Source of the DNA: Candidatus Omnitrophota bacterium
Lineage (GTDB): Bacteria; Omnitrophota; 4484-213
Reading direction: 5' to 3'
Assembly: GCA_030640885.1 (NCBI GenBank)
Contig: DAOWIN010000123.1
Location: forward strand, 1-8,008
Length of the DNA stretch: 8,008 bases
The notes below the pieces were generated by a model. It was not told the origin of the DNA. It did no database searches and was given only the letters and a program-made list of their open reading frames with translations. Below, one piece after another: positions 1-5,710 of this stretch. Within the stretch, counting starts at the first letter, position 1; each line of letters opens with the position of its first letter. The translations under genes and the position numbers were made by a program.

Positions 1-473
1 GCTTTATCTAAAAAAAATTTCATTAGAGAGTGCGAATCAACAATTCCTGTCTCGGGTGAGTAAAGAGCGGCTAAACAAGAAACAGCAGGCTCTTTTTTGT
101 ACACATCCTGTTTATCTAAAAAAATTACCTCTACGCCGTTTTGTTTTGCTTTTTCATAAAGCTCCTTTAAAATATCAATTTCAGAGTGTTCAACGGCAAC
201 GATAATTTTGCCTGTTTTTTGGGCAGGAATAGCATTTTGCTTGCACAATTCATAAAGCATCTCCCGCCCTTCTACGCAAGAAATGGCTTTTAATGAACCA
301 GCTTGGTAATAGATTCCGGCGTGTATTACTTCGCTGTTGCGGCTGCTTGCTTCTTGCCCCCAAGAATTATTTTTTTCAAGCACTAATACTGTTCTATCTG
401 TTTTTGTTATCTCTGAAGCTATAGAAAGCCCTATAACCCCCGCGCCAATAATCGTTATATCAACAGTCTCCAT
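1..473 (-). CDS. LhgO-like FAD-dependent oxidoreductase, C-terminus cut by window edge
   Basis: The first 157 residues of a DAO-superfamily flavoprotein are visible; the rest lies beyond position 1. An N-terminal dinucleotide-binding fold shows GAGVIG (residues 10-15) and an acidic strand end at Glu33 expected to bind the FAD ribose. The block SSRNSEVIHAGIYY (43-56) is characteristic of L-2-hydroxyglutarate oxidase (LhgO) and close relatives. Such enzymes oxidise 2-hydroxy acids and pass electrons to a quinone or oxygen, but the substrate here cannot be read from the fragment. The ATG lies one base after the rmlA stop (TAA-T-ATG), and an AGAAGAAGG ribosome site sits inside the end of rmlA, so the two genes are probably translationally coupled. 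Its place in a nucleotide-sugar operon suggests a role in the polysaccharide, which is inference. Family assignment is firm, exact function open. Confidence 0.85.
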   Translation of the reverse strand, partial: METVDITIIGAGVIGLSIASEITKTDRTVLVLEKNNSWGQEASSRNSEVIHAGIYYQAGSLKAISCVEGREMLYELCKQNAIPAQKTGKIIVAVEHSEIDILKELYEKAKQNGVEVIFLDKQDVYKKEPAVSCLAALYSPETGIVDSHSLMKFFLDK

Positions 474-474
474 A

Positions 475-1344
475 TTACCCTTCTTCTCTGAGAATATTCA
501 TTAAGTACCCGCCATAATTAGTATTTATTCTTTCTGCCAATCTTTCTAATTGCGTTTTATCAATATAGCCCATCCGATAAGCAATTTCCTCAATACAGCC
601 AACCTTTAACCCCTGTCTTTCCTCCATAGTTTTTATAAAAAGGGCGGCATCTATCAATGAATCATAAGTGCCTGTATCTAACCAAGCATACCCCCGCCCC
701 AGCAGTTTCGCCCTTAATTTCCCTTTCTTGAGATACTCATTGTTAACGCTGGTAATCTCCAATTCTCCTCTTTGAGAAGGTTTTATGCCCTTAGCAATCT
801 TAATTACTTCATTATCATAAAAATAAAGCCCGCACACAGCATAATTTGATGCCGGCTTTTCCGGCTTTTCCTCTATTGACAATACTCGCCTTGTTTTATC
901 AAACTCAATAACTCCATATCGCTCGGGGTCTCGAACATAATAGCCCAAAACTAAGGCACCCTCTTCAAGAGCAACTGCTTCCTTTAAGAAATCAACAAAA
1001 TTATGCCCGAAAAAAATATTGTCTCCCAAAATTAAAGCTACTTTATCGTTTCCAATGAAATCCTCGCCGATTATAAAGGATTCGGCTATGCCGGCTGGTC
1101 TTTGTTGCGCAGCATAAGAAAAATGGACACCTATATCTTCTCCGCTTCCCAATAAATCTTTAAATTTTAAAACATCATTAGGAGTAGAAATAATAAGAAT
1201 GTCTTTTATACCAGCCAACATTAAGGTGGACAAGGGATAATAAATCATCGGTTTATCATATACAGGAAGCATCTGTTTGCAGATAACTTTTGTAATTGGA
1301 TATAGCCGTGTTGCTCTTCCACCGGCAAGAATTATTCCTTTCAT
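475..1344 (-). CDS. rfbA: Glucose-1-phosphate thymidylyltransferase RmlA/RfbA
   Basis: This enzyme makes dTDP-glucose from dTTP and glucose-1-phosphate, the first step towards dTDP-rhamnose and other dTDP-deoxysugars in the cytoplasm. At 289 residues it has the usual full length. The nucleotidyltransferase signature is GGRATRL with Pro16 and Lys23 (residues 8-27; Ala replaces the more common Gly), followed by YDKPMIYYPLS (29-39), QRPAGIAES (81-89), LGDNIFFG with metal-binding Asp108 (106-113), EEKP (158-161), GELEIT (193-198) and WLDTGT with Asp223 (221-226). The ATG is preceded by GAGAGGTG about 12 bases upstream. rmlB, rmlC and rmlD are not in the window, so the final sugar is unknown. The oxidoreductase follows after one base. 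The first 71 bp are repeated at 3570-3640. Identification is secure. Confidence 0.96.
   Translation of the reverse strand: MKGIILAGGRATRLYPITKVICKQMLPVYDKPMIYYPLSTLMLAGIKDILIISTPNDVLKFKDLLGSGEDIGVHFSYAAQQRPAGIAESFIIGEDFIGNDKVALILGDNIFFGHNFVDFLKEAVALEEGALVLGYYVRDPERYGVIEFDKTRRVLSIEEKPEKPASNYAVCGLYFYDNEVIKIAKGIKPSQRGELEITSVNNEYLKKGKLRAKLLGRGYAWLDTGTYDSLIDAALFIKTMEERQGLKVGCIEEIAYRMGYIDKTQLERLAERINTNYGGYLMNILREEG
1274..1344 (-). repeat. 71-bp direct repeat, copy within intact rmlA
   Basis: The first 71 bases of rmlA match 3570-3640 on the same strand without gaps. Seven positions differ, all transitions and all synonymous. The longest identical run is 29 bases (1274-1302 against 3570-3598). The repeat pair brackets the regulator-epimerase-Trm112-transporter module. 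Confidence 0.95.
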
Positions 1345-1389
1345 AATCTGTTTTTACACCTCTCGTTTAATAATCTCATTCTTTAATTA

Positions 1390-1426
1390 TTCCCTAAGCT
1401 GCTTATCCTATTACTTCCTTAGGGAA
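1390..1426 (-). other. Stem-loop over the transporter stop codon
   Basis: TTCCCTAAG (minus strand, 1426-1418) pairs perfectly with CTTAGGGAA (1398-1390) across a 19-base loop. The stop codon of the transporter lies in the first arm. No T-run follows (TAATTAAAG), so this is not a convincing intrinsic terminator; it could affect RNA stability or the rmlA level, or be chance. Confidence 0.4.
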
Positions 1427-1787
1427 ATTTTGATAGCAGTATGACCCCAAATATTATAATACTTAAAGCAATTACTTTTACAGGATTTAAAGATTCTTTA
1501 AATAGAAAATAAGATAAAACGGGAATGATTACATAGGTTATAGCTACCATTGGATAAGCAACAGAAAGCTTTATTTTACTTAAAGCTACTAACCATAAAA
1601 AAACACTTGCCCCAAAGAATAATAGCCCTAAAAAAACACTGGAATGACTGAAGATCTTCCATAGGGTTGACCCAATATTATTCCAATGTAAATCTATTCC
1701 GCCTATCTTCAGCATTGCTGACTTCATTATAATTTGTCCGATTACTGCCAAAACTATAGAGGTAAACAAAGCATACAGTGGTTTCAT
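1419..1787 (-). CDS. Small four-helix EamA/SMR-type membrane transporter
   Basis: The 122-residue protein is strongly hydrophobic and has four likely membrane helices at about residues 3-25, 48-69, 74-96 and 103-119, with a loop of roughly 20 residues after the first. The GQIIMKSAM segment in helix 1 and the end-to-end length fit the half-size members of the drug/metabolite transporter superfamily (SMR, or EamA-like such as ArnE), which work as dimers. In polysaccharide loci such proteins may move undecaprenyl-linked sugars across the inner membrane, which is inference here. The start is the ATG at 1787, preceded only by a purine-rich AAAGAAAAAAGAA; the frame stays open upstream to 1880 but that stretch resembles a different protein (see 1797-1880) and holds no better start. 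rmlA follows 74 bases later. No partner subunit is visible nearby. Confidence 0.8.
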   Translation of the reverse strand: MKPLYALFTSIVLAVIGQIIMKSAMLKIGGIDLHWNNIGSTLWKIFSHSSVFLGLLFFGASVFLWLVALSKIKLSVAYPMVAITYVIIPVLSYFLFKESLNPVKVIALSIIIFGVILLSKFP

Positions 1788-1796
1788 TTCTTTTTT

Positions 1797-1880
1797 CTTT
1801 GATTGCCAGTTTAGCCTCTCGCCGGTAAAATTGATACCGGACGGCCTAATTTTAGGGTCACCAACGGGCAGGGAAAACTC
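1797..1880 (-). pseudogene. C-terminal stub of a UDP-xylose-synthase-like gene
   Basis: Reading the minus strand in the frame of the downstream transporter gives EFSLPVGDPKIRPSG, then INFTGERLNWQSKKK. Aligned without gaps to the end of the UDP-glucuronate decarboxylase in this window (LPVDDPKVRQPDI, then LARQKLNWSPK), 12 of 25 residues are identical, including L-P-V, D-P-K, Arg, Ile and L-N-W. This is the conserved tail of that family. There is no start codon, a stop lies directly upstream (1881-1883), and the upstream 1.5 kb belongs to other genes. It is best read as a decayed remnant. A chance resemblance cannot be fully excluded because only about 25 codons remain. Confidence 0.6.
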
Positions 1881-1883
1881 CTA

Positions 1884-1912
1884 ATTTTAGCTAAAATGGG
1901 CAAGTTCTGCAA
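1884..1912 (-). promoter_or_regulatory. Weak candidate promoter with overlapping palindrome
   Basis: TTGCAG (1912-1907) and TAAAAT (1889-1884) are 17 bases apart, and a perfect 14-bp palindrome ATTTTAGCTAAAAT (1884-1897) covers the -10. The -35 matches consensus at only three positions, so this is tentative. It would drive the transporter and rmlA. Confidence 0.22.
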
Positions 1913-1946
1913 AACTACCTTAAAATCCATAATATTTTTCCTGCTT

Positions 1947-2123
1947 TTAATTGAAATCTTCTCTCTTAAGAACCTTTGCCTTCTCAATAAGCATAACCGG
2001 AATACTATTTTGCGTTGGATACTGTCGTCCACATCCTGTACAAATTATTTTTTCTTCTTTCAACTTCACATTTGCTCCGCAGGCAGGACAAGCTAAAATT
2101 TCTAATAATTCCTTATCTATCAT
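1947..2123 (-). CDS. Trm112/YcaR-like zinc-ribbon protein, 58 residues
   Basis: This short gene overlaps the epimerase stop by four bases (ATGA), a sign of translational coupling. The protein begins MIDKELLEILACPACG and has two cysteine pairs, CPAC (Cys12, Cys15) and CTGC (Cys28, Cys30/31 region), followed by GRQYP and the IPVML segment typical of Trm112/YcaR family proteins of about 60 residues. The second pair is spaced C-x-x... as CTGCG (Cys28 and Cys31 by usual zinc-ribbon counting from the first Cys). Trm112 activates methyltransferases in eukaryotes and archaea, and bacterial YcaR lies next to lipid A and KDO genes, but a biochemical role in bacteria is not settled. Here it may bind a partner enzyme of the locus, which is inference. 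Its size and motif match make the call firm, its function open. Confidence 0.88.
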   Translation of the reverse strand: MIDKELLEILACPACGANVKLKEEKIICTGCGRQYPTQNSIPVMLIEKAKVLKREDFN

Positions 2124-3130
2124 AACTTAAACCATTCCACTGTTTTTTCTAAGCCTTCTTTAAAAGAAATCTTAGGTTGCCAACCCAATAGTTTGTTTGC
2201 TTTTTCTATATCACCCTGAGTTTTTCGCACATCTCCCGACCGAGAGACAAAATAAGCAGGTGATATATTTTTAGCAGTTATCTTTTTTAATGTTTCTAAA
2301 AAATTATTAACCGAGCGGGGCGCACCGCTAGCAATATTAAAAACCTCTCCTCCTATATCCTCCTTTACTAAAGCCAAAATGTTCGCTTCTACCACATTTC
2401 CAATATAGGTAAAATCTCTTTCTTGCTTTCCATCGCCATAAATAGGAGGGCTTTCATTCTTTAACAAGCAGGTAATAAATTTGGGGATAACTACTGCATA
2501 TTGATTATGTAGGGACTGACGCGGGCCAAAAACATTAAAATAGCGCAAAGAAATGACCTGTAACTTGTATAATTTAGTAAAGATATAGCCGCAATACTCA
2601 TCAAAAAGTTTTGTTGCCGCATAAGGGGATAAAGGTTGAGGAGAATCAGCTTCCCTTTCAGGAAAATTAAGCCTTTCTCCATATACAGAACTGCTTGATG
2701 CACAGACAATGCGTTTTACCCCATTTTCTTTTGCTTTCAAATATAAATTCAGCGTGCCGGTTGCATTCACATCATGATAGTCTAAAGGCATATCCACTGA
2801 TTCGGGAACACTCGTTAAAGCCGCCTGATGCGAGATTAGCTCAACATCGTTTAAGATTTTATCAAGAAGCGACTGATCTCTTATATCTCCTTTAACAAAT
2901 TCTATTTTGTCTATACAATGTTTTATATTGTTTAGATTGCCTGTGCAGAGATTGTCCAAAACTATTATTTTTGAATCTAATTCTATCAATCTATCTACGA
3001 TATGCGAACCAATAAATCCGCAACCGCCAGTGACTAATATTTTTTTATTTTTAAAAAGTTCTCTTATATCCAAAGTTCTCCCCTTTTCAATATTTTCCCT
3101 TAAATAATATTCCTTTAATCCGGATATCAA
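2120..3130 (-). CDS. NAD-dependent UDP-sugar 4-epimerase (GalE/WbpP-like SDR)
   Basis: An extended short-chain dehydrogenase of 336 residues that should invert C4 of a UDP-hexose, UDP-HexNAc or UDP-uronate through an NAD-bound 4-keto intermediate. Visible are the NAD site TGGCGFIGSH (34-43), the DN pair after strand 2 (59-60), GDIRD (81-85), the serine-rich catalytic segment SSSSVYG (145-151) and Y170-x-x-x-K174. RYFNVFGPRQ and the tail SGDVRKTQGDIEKANKLLGW resemble WbpP/TviC-type UDP-GlcNAc epimerases, so an N-acetylated substrate is possible but not proven. The longest reading starts at TTG 3130, overlapping the regulator stop by four bases. A second TTG at 3073 has a much better ribosome site (3078-3084) and would give a 317-residue protein that still holds the full Rossmann motif. 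No ATG lies before that motif. Confidence 0.92.
   Translation of the reverse strand: MISGLKEYYLRENIEKGRTLDIRELFKNKKILVTGGCGFIGSHIVDRLIELDSKIIVLDNLCTGNLNNIKHCIDKIEFVKGDIRDQSLLDKILNDVELISHQAALTSVPESVDMPLDYHDVNATGTLNLYLKAKENGVKRIVCASSSSVYGERLNFPEREADSPQPLSPYAATKLFDEYCGYIFTKLYKLQVISLRYFNVFGPRQSLHNQYAVVIPKFITCLLKNESPPIYGDGKQERDFTYIGNVVEANILALVKEDIGGEVFNIASGAPRSVNNFLETLKKITAKNISPAYFVSRSGDVRKTQGDIEKANKLLGWQPKISFKEGLEKTVEWFKL
3078..3084 (-). promoter_or_regulatory. Ribosome binding site favouring the internal epimerase start
   Basis: AGGGGAG lies four bases before the TTG at 3073-3071, while nothing comparable precedes the TTG at 3130. It argues for the shorter epimerase form (2120-3073) or for dual starts. 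Confidence 0.4.
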
Positions 3131-3474
3131 GGGTTTATTAATTCTTTAATAACATTTCTGGGAATGTCTTTAAACTCCTTTTTTAACCCTAAATATTCGG
3201 CTTCTTTCTTTTTCAAAAAATAATAGGTTAATTTTAATTTTTCTTTTGCCCCTTTTTTGGTAAGAAGATAGTTTACTTTTCTAAGTTTGTCGCCTTCAGA
3301 GGTGAAGCCTTTTATCTTTAGAAATCCCTTTTGAGCGAGTGATTTTAATAAGTAATTAGTTTTTCCTAACGAAAAACCCATATAGGCGGAGAGGTCTCTT
3401 TGGGTGAGGTTATTATTTGAGGATAAAACCCGCAGGGTATTAAAAATTTCTTCTTTTAATAGATGTTCATTCAT
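3127..3474 (-). CDS. MarR-type EPS-associated transcriptional regulator
   Basis: A 115-residue DNA-binding protein with a winged helix-turn-helix: helix 1 FNTLRVLSS (11-19), LTQRDLSAYMG (23-33), recognition helix SLGKTNYLLKSLAQKG (35-50), wing FLKIKGF...KVNYLLTKKG (51-75), then a charged helix likely to form a coiled-coil dimer contact (76-104). The layout and the sequence of the recognition helix and wing match the small MarR family found in exopolysaccharide loci (MarR_EPS). The ATG at 3474 is preferred over an upstream one at 3564, because the 30 extra codons overlie a consensus promoter and do not look like protein. No ribosome site precedes 3474, and the predicted transcription start falls at it. 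It probably controls the downstream genes and itself. Its ligand, if any, is unknown. Confidence 0.88.
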   Translation of the reverse strand: MNEHLLKEEIFNTLRVLSSNNNLTQRDLSAYMGFSLGKTNYLLKSLAQKGFLKIKGFTSEGDKLRKVNYLLTKKGAKEKLKLTYYFLKKKEAEYLGLKKEFKDIPRNVIKELINP

Positions 3475-3481
3475 TGAACAT
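3463..3481 (-). promoter_or_regulatory. Perfect inverted repeat, probable autoregulatory operator
   Basis: ATGTTCAATGAATGAACAT holds two 7-bp arms (ATGTTCA/TGAACAT) around a 5-base spacer. It begins directly after the -10 box and covers the expected transcription start and the regulator's first codons, a position where a bound dimer would block transcription. That the MarR-type regulator binds it is inference from position. Confidence 0.65.
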
Positions 3482-3520
3482 ATTTTAACGGGATTAAAAA
3501 ATAATGTCAAGATTTTTTTT
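3482..3520 (-). promoter_or_regulatory. Strong sigma-70-type promoter of the regulator module
   Basis: The -35 box TTGACA (3510-3505) matches consensus fully, the spacer is 17 bases, and the -10 box is TAAAAT (3487-3482), one mismatch. A run of eight A's lies just upstream of the -35 (3520-3513), resembling an UP element. Transcription should start near 3476-3474, at the regulator's ATG. Confidence 0.78.
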
Positions 3521-3569
3521 ATATACCCCGCCTTTTGCAAACGGGGAATTCCCGCTAATTTCAATTGCT

Positions 3570-3640
3570 TGTTTGCAGATAACTTTTGTAATTGGATACA
3601 ACCGCGTTGCCCTTCCGCCGGCGAGGATTATTCCTTTCAT
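3570..3640 (-). pseudogene. 5' remnant of a second rmlA gene (direct repeat copy)
   Basis: Starting with ATG at 3640, this encodes MKGIILAGGRATRLYPITKV then ICKQ, identical in protein to the first 24 residues of RmlA, then diverges into unrelated sequence with no nucleotidyltransferase motifs. At DNA level 64 of 71 bases match 1274-1344; all seven differences are synonymous (six codons, Leu14 changed twice). It begins one base after the stop of the 335-residue gene (TAA-T-ATG), so a complete rmlA was once coupled to that gene. The loss of the rest of the gene coincides with the start of the regulator promoter region. Confidence 0.93.
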
Positions 3641-3641
3641 A

Positions 3642-4649
3642 TTAGAAGCGAATACTGCCGCCAATTCCTATGTCCGCAGATTCTCCCTGCTTTTTTAATC
3701 GCACAAAATATTCCAGATCTTTCTTGGGCAATAACGCACGCTTAAAGGTTAATGTCATTCCTAAAGACTTATTATGCTTATCCCGAAGTCCAAAGATTAT
3801 TCTATCCTTCTTACTCAAATTTACATTAGCGGCAAATTGCATCTTTCTTATCTGATTTTGTCCATAATCCATCTCAAAAAACAAACTTCCTCTACGGCTG
3901 AATTTCCAAGTTCCATATAAAGAAACAACTTTTTCCTTTCTTCCCTTTTTAAAACCTACGCCCATACGATATTTTATTATTCCCTTTTGCGGATAAAGAT
4001 TGGAAGATTCTGCCTGAACGCGAAAATCAAATAATGAACCTTTGCGTTCTGATAAAATGTATCTCAGTCTATTTTTTTCGCTTACCTGCCAAAAACCATT
4101 GAAAACCAATGTATTAACACTTTTAGTTCTTGTTTTAAGATTGGTTCTTTCGTGAACATAAATAAGCTTTTGCTGCCGGTTTATCTCCCAGCATTCCTTG
4201 AATGTCAAAATATCGGGTTTATCCCTTTTCTTTACCTCAAACACAAGCCTGTTAAATCTATCCGCGCGCCAAATTCCCTTTAGTTTCAGTGAAGAAAATC
4301 CTTGCTTACCGCTGGGCTGTTTGCTCTTTATCTGAAAAATCAATCTGTCCTCAGCGCAGGTGATAATTTTTCCTTTCAAGGCTAATCTATCTTTTTCTAT
4401 CCCGCTTTGCTTCTGCAATCTTAAAAACAGATTATAGTCAGCATCCAATGCCCACTTCCCTTGAAATTCAAGTCTGTTAGCTACTTTGTGCTGTTTGCGC
4501 CAGCTACTGGACTCATTTACCAAATAAACAAGGTTATTATCGCGGATTTTAAATTTGCCGTTTATGGCTTGTGATTTTTCCGAGGAGGAAGGTTTAAAGG
4601 TGAGTTGATTATTTTGGGCGAGGGAAAAAATATTCTTTCTATTTGACAT
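3642..4649 (-). CDS. Unrecognised protein of repeated beta-hairpins, terminal Phe
   Basis: I do not recognise this 335-residue, Lys/Arg-rich protein. It is built from degenerate units of about 22 residues, each reading as two short strands around a turn, with a pattern like L-x-F-x-G-x-W-(6)-N-R-L-x-F-x-V-x-K. Units are visible near residues 27-46, 58-80, 87-110, 120-141, 147-168, 180-201, 241-262, 270-290 and 296-320, and the protein ends IGIGGSIRF. The Trp and Gly positions recur (GKW, GIW, ECW, GFW, GTW). Alternating hydrophobic strands plus a C-terminal Phe recall outer-membrane beta-barrels, but no signal peptide is present, so a soluble meander or a protein with a missing N-terminus are alternatives. 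ATG 4649 has AGAGG only two bases upstream; an in-frame stop at 4677-4679 limits extension. Consistent codon usage and motif periodicity support that it is real. Confidence 0.82.
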   Translation of the reverse strand: MSNRKNIFSLAQNNQLTFKPSSSEKSQAINGKFKIRDNNLVYLVNESSSWRKQHKVANRLEFQGKWALDADYNLFLRLQKQSGIEKDRLALKGKIITCAEDRLIFQIKSKQPSGKQGFSSLKLKGIWRADRFNRLVFEVKKRDKPDILTFKECWEINRQQKLIYVHERTNLKTRTKSVNTLVFNGFWQVSEKNRLRYILSERKGSLFDFRVQAESSNLYPQKGIIKYRMGVGFKKGRKEKVVSLYGTWKFSRRGSLFFEMDYGQNQIRKMQFAANVNLSKKDRIIFGLRDKHNKSLGMTLTFKRALLPKKDLEYFVRLKKQGESADIGIGGSIRF

Positions 4650-4712
4650 TGCCTCTATAATTGCTGTAATCTGTTTTTAATCTGCTTGCCCCGTTAAATC
4701 CGCCAAAGACAG

Positions 4713-4733
4713 AATTTCACCTTTGGTGAAATT
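4713..4733 (-). other. 9-bp hairpin between decarboxylase and beta-repeat gene
   Basis: AATTTCACC and GGTGAAATT pair perfectly around a 3-base loop. On the minus strand CTGTCTTT follows, a poor T-run, so it may be a weak terminator after the decarboxylase gene or part of a dispersed intergenic repeat. Confidence 0.4.
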
Positions 4734-4753
4734 ATTTAACAGGATGAATAATC

Positions 4754-4780
4754 AAGTATCGAATTTTTAATCCGATACTT
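4754..4780 (-). other. Hairpin enclosing the decarboxylase stop codon
   Basis: AAGTATCG (minus 4780-4773) pairs with CGATACTT (4761-4754); the TAA stop sits in the 11-base loop. TGATTATT follows, so terminator activity would be weak. Confidence 0.4.
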
Positions 4781-5696
4781 TAAAAAACTCTATCGTTTTT
4801 TTCAGCCCTTCCTCTAAAAGAACCTTTGGCGACCAATTCAATTTTTGGCGAGCAAGGGTAATATCAGGCTGTCTAACCTTGGGGTCATCAACAGGCAAGG
4901 CTTTAAAAACAAGTTTGCTATTGCTATTGGTAAGTTTCAAAATTAATTTGGCTAAATCTAAAATGCTCATCTCGCGCGGGTTGCCGATATTGACTGGATT
5001 ATGCAAATCGCTCGCTAAAAGTTTGCAAATCCCTTTCACCATATCACTGATATAGCAGAAACTCCTTGTCTGGCTGCCATCGCCAAAAACGGTTATTTCT
5101 TTATTGTTTAGAGTTTGGTTGATAAATGCGGGAATTGCTCGCCCATCATTCTCGCGCATCCTCTCGCCAAAGGTGTTGAATATCCTAACAATACGGGTAT
5201 CTATTTTATGATACCTATGATAAGCCATAACGAGCGCCTCAGCAAAACGCTTGGATTCATCATACATCCCCCTCGGACCTACGGCATTTACATTTCCCCA
5301 ATAATCTTCTTTTTGGGGATGGACAAGAGGGTCCCCATAAACTTCGCTAGTTGAAGCTAACATAAACTTTGCTCCCTTTGCCTTAGCCAAACCTAAAGCA
5401 TTAAGCGTTCCCAAAGAACCTACTTTTAATGTCTGGATAGGATATTTTTGATAATCAATGGGGCTAGCCAAAGAAGCAAAATGGAGAATAGCATCAAGAG
5501 AGCCTTTGATTTCTATGAGCTTGCTAATATCAGATTGGATAAATTCAAACTGGGGATTTTTAATTAGGTGGGCAATATTATCTCTATTTCCGCTAATCAG
5601 ATTATCTACACAGATTACCTCTTTTCCTTGTTCAAGCAATCTTTGACACAGATGCGAACCAATGAAACCTGCACCACCGGTAATTAAAATTCTCAT
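4767..5696 (-). CDS. UDP-glucuronate decarboxylase (UDP-xylose synthase)
   Basis: This 309-residue extended SDR enzyme should oxidise UDP-glucuronate at C4, decarboxylate it and reduce the product to UDP-xylose, with bound NAD. It matches the UXS family throughout: NAD site TGGAGFIGSH (6-15), DN (31-32), HFASLASPIDY (72-82), PIQTLKVGSLGTLN (86-99), LASTSEVYGDP (113-123), EDYWGNVN (130-137), GPRGMYDESKR with catalytic Tyr145 and Lys149 (140-150), then RIFNTFGERM, DGR and GDGSQTRSF, and the tail DDPKVRQPDI. Ugd directly upstream supplies its substrate. The ATG at 5696 is preferred, with MRILITGG following; a TTG four codons upstream (5708) is possible. The start lies only about 15 bases after an intrinsic terminator, so expression may rest on readthrough. 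Identification by family motifs is strong. Confidence 0.94.
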   Translation of the reverse strand: MRILITGGAGFIGSHLCQRLLEQGKEVICVDNLISGNRDNIAHLIKNPQFEFIQSDISKLIEIKGSLDAILHFASLASPIDYQKYPIQTLKVGSLGTLNALGLAKAKGAKFMLASTSEVYGDPLVHPQKEDYWGNVNAVGPRGMYDESKRFAEALVMAYHRYHKIDTRIVRIFNTFGERMRENDGRAIPAFINQTLNNKEITVFGDGSQTRSFCYISDMVKGICKLLASDLHNPVNIGNPREMSILDLAKLILKLTNSNSKLVFKALPVDDPKVRQPDITLARQKLNWSPKVLLEEGLKKTIEFFKVSD

Positions 5697-5710
5697 TTTT
5701 GTTTCCAATC

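Noticed and set aside
1811..2032. 73-codon minus-strand frame across the Trm112-like gene
   Set aside because: It reads the Trm112-like gene in another frame and has no recognisable features; the overlapping 58-residue gene has a clear motif.
3544..3553. GGGAATTCCC palindrome
   Set aside because: Ten bases, upstream of the promoter's A-tract, without a second copy; not enough to call an operator.
3475..3564. 30-codon N-terminal extension of the MarR-type regulator
   Set aside because: It overlies the consensus promoter, operator and the edge of the rmlA remnant, and the peptide has no family similarity.
3404..3745. Plus-strand 113-codon frame
   Set aside because: It runs antisense through the regulator, its promoter, the rmlA remnant and the end of the beta-repeat gene, with no protein-like character.
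5697..5708. TTG start four codons upstream for the decarboxylase
   Set aside because: The ATG at 5696 lies at the usual distance before the Rossmann motif, and the TTG is no better supported by a ribosome site.
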